Assembly (NCBI GenBank): GCA_024811115.1
Contig: JAKOGH010000276.1
Location: 1 to 13,062, forward strand
Source of the DNA: Terana coerulea
Lineage: Eukaryota; Basidiomycota; Agaricomycetes; Polyporales; Phanerochaetaceae
DNA length: 13,062 nt
Direction: 5' to 3'
Shown here: one piece after another, positions 9,415 through 13,062 of the stretch
Numbering within the stretch: position 1 is the stretch's first letter
How the letters are laid out: the number at the start of each line of letters is the position of its first letter
Notes under the pieces: generated by a model
The model's input: only the letters and a program-made list of their open reading frames with translations
Told to the model about the DNA's origin: nothing
The model's database searches: none
Program-made: the position numbers and the translations under genes

Positions 9415-11107
9415 CGGCGCATCTTCACGCTCGTCGACGAGCAGGCTTGCAAGTTTGTCCAGAGCCTCGATGCGGGTACCAGCCAGGCAGCATCCAGTGC
9501 GTCCGAGCGAAGCCCCGTCAGCGTAGGGCATTTTTAGAAGATCCAAATGTGCCCCTGTGACAGTTTTGTCAGACATACATATAGACTTAGCATAAGCACC
9601 GTAAAGGTGTGATGTACGCCGCCGAAGGGCGTTGGGAACCACGAAGAAATCATATGATATAAGGCCACGTACCAATGGATTCCAACTTTTCCACAACTCG
9701 CGTGACAAGAATATCCTTCACCTCGACCGTCACACTGTAGATACCGGCCACCACTCGATTGTTGAATTCCTCACGGAGCTTCTTGAAGGTACCACGGTAC
9801 TCGCTGATCTTCTCGCTGATACTCGTGTTTGCGGTGAAATACTGTCGCACTACATGTATACCCTTATTAGCACGACATCGTGCTACGCGATCCGCTGCGG
9901 CAGACTTACCCTTGTCGGAGTTCGCATAGCTTTGAATAACGAAGCAACACTCCACCGTTAGCGTCGATATGCGCTCGTAAAGGTCCATCGGTTCGCTGAT
10001 CTTGGACTCGCACTCACGAACAGAGGTGACGATGTCGTAGAAGATATCCAGGTCCTCGATCAGATCTCGGATCGTCTGATCCACCTCTTGTTTAGCTTTG
10101 TATATCTGTTTTACACTGTATGAAGGCAAATAAATCTAAGCTGTGCTGGTGTTACGCACCGAATACACCGCTGAAAGGATACTCCACGCGAGTTGCGCGT
10201 ACGGATGCACCTATTGAAGCATGATCATGTCAGTGGAACTCAAAGACTAATTAATACCCACGTACCGCACTCAGCTTCGACATAATCTCGTTGAATTCTC
10301 CGATTTTATTCAGCAGTGACCCGCAGATCTCGGCGATGGGCTTGACTGCTTGGGTCGGCCTTGTCGCTGCGTCGACGGCTTTTACCATGGCGTTCTCCCC
10401 ACTCGGAGCGACATCCTTGGTCTTGAGACCAGTTCCTTGACAGTACCTAACGATCACAAAAGCATGTGAGCTTGAGCATCGCAACGGCTATGTTATCGGA
10501 AGATAAAGCGCACCTCCGGAGTTGATCTTGAGCCACACTCTAGCTCCAGAATCAAGCGCGACTTCTATCTCTGTTGGTCATGATATCGACGGAGTCAGTA
10601 GTGATCTCAAGCTACGTGATTCAGCACTGACCATAGTCTCTCAAGTCAACGTTGCTATCCACGGAGCATGTGCCCATAGCTATGCACTTGTCCTTCTTGA
10701 CAGAGTGTCGGATCCACAGCTCTACGGTAATCATAACTGGTAAGGAAGCTGAGCTAATGAAGGCAGCCGTAGACGTCAGAAAGACACTTAGAGTAACATG
10801 GAAGCAGTACAAACATACATGTTCAGCGTTTCGTTCCACTCTGGAGTCAGAGTACGCTTGGACGGCTCCGTTTTCACAGAGTCCCTGCTGCCAATTTGGA
10901 GGGCTACATGATACCGGGAGTTTCCCTTTGGTAAATTTGCGGCTCTCAAGACTACAAGAGGGTTACTCTTGGTGCGGCTCGGGATTTGTGGAGACGCTTA
11001 CCAGTCACTTCCAGGTGCACCGCCATATTTCCTGGACTAGGATTCTGCCTGCAACGTCCAAGTCAGACAACGTTGAGCAAGCGGCCAAAAAGGACTCACG
11101 ACGACAT
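9010..11107 (-). CDS. Open 5' part of the NLR gene: C2, helical linker and N-terminal NACHT
   Basis: From the ATG at 11107 the spliced frame stays open through ten exons and reaches a stop at 9010. As the sequence stands the predicted product is about 501 residues. It holds the whole C2 domain, the helical linker and the first half of NACHT: Walker A (codons 9396-9373) and Walker B (starting near 9108). The last 16 or so residues, after DALDECTDAGS at about 9061, are out-of-frame sequence; the true continuation TKLITLLSERW lies in another frame. If the frameshift is real, this would be a WD40-less C2-NACHT protein truncated before the NACHT sensor motif (TSRPE), so ATP hydrolysis and sensing would probably be lost. 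If it is a sequence error, this is simply the first third of the full gene. Ten exons in about 2 kb, then long intron-poor exons, is the layout I recall for this family. Confidence 0.75.
9673..10435 (-). other. Helical N-terminal linker of the NLR (exons 6-9)
   Basis: After the C2 domain come roughly 200 residues rich in predicted helix: VDAATRPTQAVKPIAEICGS, LLNKIGEFNEIMSKLSAV, HPYAQLAWSILSAVY, KQEVDQTIRDLIEDLDIFYD and KISEYRGTFKKLREEFNNRV. I recognise this from agaricomycete NACHT-WD proteins, where a helical segment of this kind (with the HPYAQLAWSILSAVY-like motif) precedes the NTPase; its function is unknown, possibly oligomerisation or signalling. Introns are 10211-10265, 10106-10159 and 9850-9909. 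The last is 60 nt without an in-frame stop, so retaining it would only add 20 residues. The intron before NACHT (9555-9672) is 118 nt, about twice the local norm. Confidence 0.78.
10514..11048 (-). other. C2 domain (exons 2-5 of the NLR gene)
   Basis: Spliced residues about 11-122 form a C2 beta-sandwich pattern: VHLEVTVLRAANLPKG, then YHVALQIGSRDSVKTE, then the hallmark KRTLTPEWNETLNI, then VMITVELWIRHSVKKDK, and a final strand ARVWLKINSGG. TPEWNE followed by a VELW strand is the classic C2 core. The aspartates that bind calcium in loops 1 and 3 of typical C2 domains are missing (loop 1 reads LPKGNSRY, loop 3 RHSVKKDK), so calcium-independent lipid or protein binding is more likely; this is inference. 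C2 domains usually target membranes, so here it could localise the receptor or act as its effector end. Introns at 10952-11001, 10754-10818 and 10571-10631 interrupt it, all with recognisable donor, branch and acceptor. Confidence 0.82.
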
Positions 11108-12510
11108 TCTGTACGTGCCGCTTGCCGTAGGTTGGAATAGGGTACACGCTCAAATAGAGACGATCGAGGGATACAAGCAAATCGTTGCTCTCGCCTGCAG
11201 GCGCCGGTGCCTGTGCAGCCACGCCTCGTGGACAGCTTCCTCGACAGATGCCATCGGGAACCTAAACCCATATCCAGAATTTCCGCATCCATGAGATAAG
11301 AAGTGCGCCAGTCTTGATCGCAACCAATGCTCCAAGAGCAAAGACAGGCGCGGGAGCCCAGGCAAGACTTCAGGCTGTGCGTCGCAGGCACAACATATTC
11401 GTTGCCCTCCCAGAGGCTAGAAAGAGCGTAGGTCACTAAGTCGCGGCAAGTGACTGACGGGAGGTGCGATGCAGCAGCCATTGCTGTGCTAAGCTTCTAC
11501 CGTCCAAAGGTCGGAGGGACACATCCTTGCTGTCAATATTCCATGGCACGCACCGTTTGGCCGCAATACACAGTGCATCGCGGAGCACTGCGTCCATTGC
11601 CTGCGCACTGTGATAGTACAGAAGACAAAACTTAGAAGATAAAGAGCGCAGGCTGGGCCGTGAGCTTTCTGACGTTCGACGACATGAAGTTTGGAAAACG
11701 GACGAGCGTGGGACTGCGTGGGAAGTGTCGCAGTCCCGGGCTGATGCGCCCTTCCCAAATAAGGGCCCTGCCTCGCTTTGTGGCGTTCATGACCATGCGG
11801 CTTCGCTGGAAGAGCCGTTGACTCTTCTTGTACTCCCAGCTGTCGCGTTGCCGCCGTCTACAAGTGTACGTCGATGAACATACGCGAAACACCAGCGAGG
11901 GCAAACATTATGATTTTTATTTTCAGCGACAGCGTTCACTGTATTTTGCAGCAAACTAGCAAAGGCAGGCACGAAAGCCTCCGTTTGCTCGCGCAAGGTT
12001 TCCCGTTATCTTCTGGTATTTTCTGCCAGCACAACCGACCCTTCCTGCAATTTCGATTGCGATGGGGCGTCGTGTATTCACCGACACTGCACAGATCGAT
12101 TTCTGCTGCACAGTACCTGTTACTACACAATTCTGAGGTAAGAGTTCATAGGGTCAGAACCGCTGCTTTTCCGGACTCTCAGTCGAGCGTGATGACACAT
12201 GCAGACGTCCTGCCCACGGAATTGTTCACCAAATGTCCTAGGACGGTATCAACAGCAGAGAATGCAGCGGCAACGGTGCAAGGCTAGAATGACCAAAACA
12301 ATTGGAAGCGTCAGCGGTGGAATAAACAAGCTCCATGCGCATTGAACCTCACCCGACAGGACTGTGCCCCATACTAAAAATAAGTTGAAGGTTTGGCAGC
12401 CGTATCGCGAGAGGAAGCCGGCCGCGGGGCCAAACAGCGCGACGAACCGCGCATCCGAGCATTCGAGAAGGCAGAATGGAGAATAGCATCCCGACATCCT
12501 GGTAGGTCGG
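11108..12510. other. Region upstream of the NLR gene, no assignable gene
   Basis: This includes the NLR promoter region (minus strand, immediately above 11107), where no clear TATA box stands out. Farther right, a hydrophobic minus-strand stretch (WSLFIPPLTLPIVLVILALH, about 12345-12285) might be a membrane-protein remnant adjacent to repeat copy B, but the surrounding frame breaks up. A 137-codon plus-strand frame at 11874-12287 has no motif. I see no tRNA or other RNA gene. Confidence 0.45.
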
Positions 12511-13062
12511 AACCGTATGCGTGGCCTCCAGTTCTGACAGGGTGACTCTTGGCGTCGGCACCAGTGTGCCGCACGGATGGAGAGCAGCGCCAGTACAGCT
12601 GGCGTTAGGGTACGGAGTCGGTGCTAGTGCGCCAGATATGAGTTTTGGGCGCCGAGCGACAGGCTGGGATGCGCCGTTGCGTCGACGCGGAGTAAACCAT
12701 GCCCTCGAACGGTAGTCCTCGAACGCGGGCTGACGGAGGAGGCACGTGAAGATGCAGAGAGGGAGTGGCGCGGCGTTCGAGCTGATACCGAAGAGCCGTG
12801 CGATCATGGCACATTGTCCGGTCGCAGTCCTAGTGGTGCACGGTGCAGAGCTAGCGATTGCGGCTACCTATGTGAAGAGTCAGAACTTGCGAAACGATAC
12901 AGTTGGCTGTGAGATGTACCTTTGAGACGGCGTCGGCCATTTCCAAGTGTTGGTTCCTCGACCTGCCTGCCCTTCCAAAATTCCACCAGTCGTTTCGCGC
13001 TCGCCCACTGAGATAGGAAGACTCTACCGCACTTGTAGTCTTTGAGCTGGACAGCGGGGTGT
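12511..13062 (-). repeat. Diverged direct repeat copy B, possible gene remnant with a conserved intron
   Basis: Counterpart of 1-497, running to the right edge of the window. On the minus strand the exon-like stretch 13060-12920 is open and includes VQLKDYKCGRVFLSQWASAK and then VEEPT. Copy A shares VRLEDY and VEEPT at the same places. A GTACAT donor at 12919, a CTGAC branch and a CATAG acceptor at 12868 define a 52-nt intron aligned to the one in copy A. Downstream there is no single long frame. I do not recognise the family. Both copies reach a window edge, so the true repeat is longer than seen here. Confidence 0.6.

Larger units (their letters stand above)
5174..11107 (-). pseudogene. C2-NACHT-WD40 NLR-like (STAND) gene, MITE-interrupted and frameshifted
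   Basis: This locus encodes a fungal NLR-type signalling NTPase of the class inferred to act in nonself recognition; no specific function is proven. My exon model on the minus strand is 11107-11100, 11048-11002, 10951-10819, 10753-10632, 10570-10514, 10435-10266, 10210-10160, 10105-9910, 9849-9673, 9554-7998, 7936-5587 and 5523-5174. Introns are GT-AG, 50-118 nt. Without the mobile element the product is about 1,616 residues: C2 (about 14-122), helical linker (123-320), NACHT with Walker A GPAGTGKS (about 374-381) and Walker B LVIVVDALDEC (about 470-480), a helical region to about 840, 14 WD40 repeats (about 915-1500) and a tail containing FVHGTDWAQC. The start was chosen because the ATG opens an 8-nt first exon that splices in frame into the C2 domain, with A at -3. 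The exon is split by a MITE at 6099, and about sixteen frame changes occur between 9060 and 5937. These may be decay or base-calling errors. Confidence 0.9.

Noticed and set aside
9010..9708. Reading 9555-9672 as coding, because the frame is open through it
   Set aside because: The sequence between ESIG and GAHLDLLKMPYADG has no family similarity and is bounded by GTACGT and a TGTCACAG acceptor with a CTGAC branch, so it is an intron.
10652..11140. 162-codon plus-strand frame opposite the NLR start
   Set aside because: Antisense shadow of the C2 exons, which show strong domain homology and good introns on the minus strand.
11005..11481. 158-codon minus-strand frame overlapping the NLR 5' end
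   Set aside because: It reads through two NLR introns in a different frame from the C2 domain and shows no domain; the spliced C2 model explains the region better.
1..13062. LTR retrotransposon with the end repeats as its LTRs
   Set aside because: No reverse transcriptase, integrase, primer-binding site or polypurine tract was seen between them. The interior is an NLR gene, and the repeats share an intron.
1..13062. CRISPR array, bacterial operon or phage features
   Set aside because: No regularly spaced repeats, no ribosome-binding-site patterns and no prokaryotic gene layout; the spliceosomal introns show that this is eukaryotic DNA.

Overview
The window looks like nuclear DNA of a basidiomycete fungus, most likely a mushroom-forming agaricomycete (perhaps a polypore). 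The grounds are genes with many introns of 50-65 nt, each carrying a CTGAC/CTAAC-type branch site and mostly YAG acceptors, and a very large NACHT-WD40 gene of a kind expanded in Agaricomycetes. Nothing looks bacterial, viral or organellar.

The dominant locus lies on the minus strand from 11107 (start codon) to 5174 (stop codon). I rebuilt it as 12 exons and 11 introns. It encodes a STAND/NLR-type protein of about 1,616 residues: an N-terminal C2 domain, a helical linker, a NACHT NTPase with Walker A and B, a helical region, 14 diverged WD40 repeats (two seven-bladed propellers by count) and a conserved 115-residue C-terminal tail. The 5' part, through Walker B, is open in a single spliced frame. 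Downstream of about 9060 the homologous protein can only be followed by changing frame about sixteen times. Between WD repeats 10 and 11 the exon is split by a 359-bp transposable element.

That element (6099-6457) is a non-autonomous hAT-type MITE. It has TAGTGAT...ATCACTA terminal inverted repeats, a perfect 8-bp target-site duplication (CCGGACAG), several internal copies of the TIR-proximal motif, and GGGTAA-type subterminal arrays with a hairpin. Removing it with one TSD copy restores the WD40 reading frame exactly.

The two window ends (1-497 and 12511-13062) are diverged direct copies of one sequence. They share a 51/52-nt intron-like segment at the same place on the minus strand, so they are probably remnants of one paralogous gene or gene-bearing repeat flanking the NLR locus.

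The rest (about 0.5-5.1 kb and 11.1-12.5 kb) has no gene I can name. The only candidate is a weak plus-strand spliced frame at 4060-4583, followed by AATAAA. The locus therefore appears to be an NLR gene, or a recently damaged copy, in a repeat-rich, gene-poor accessory region.
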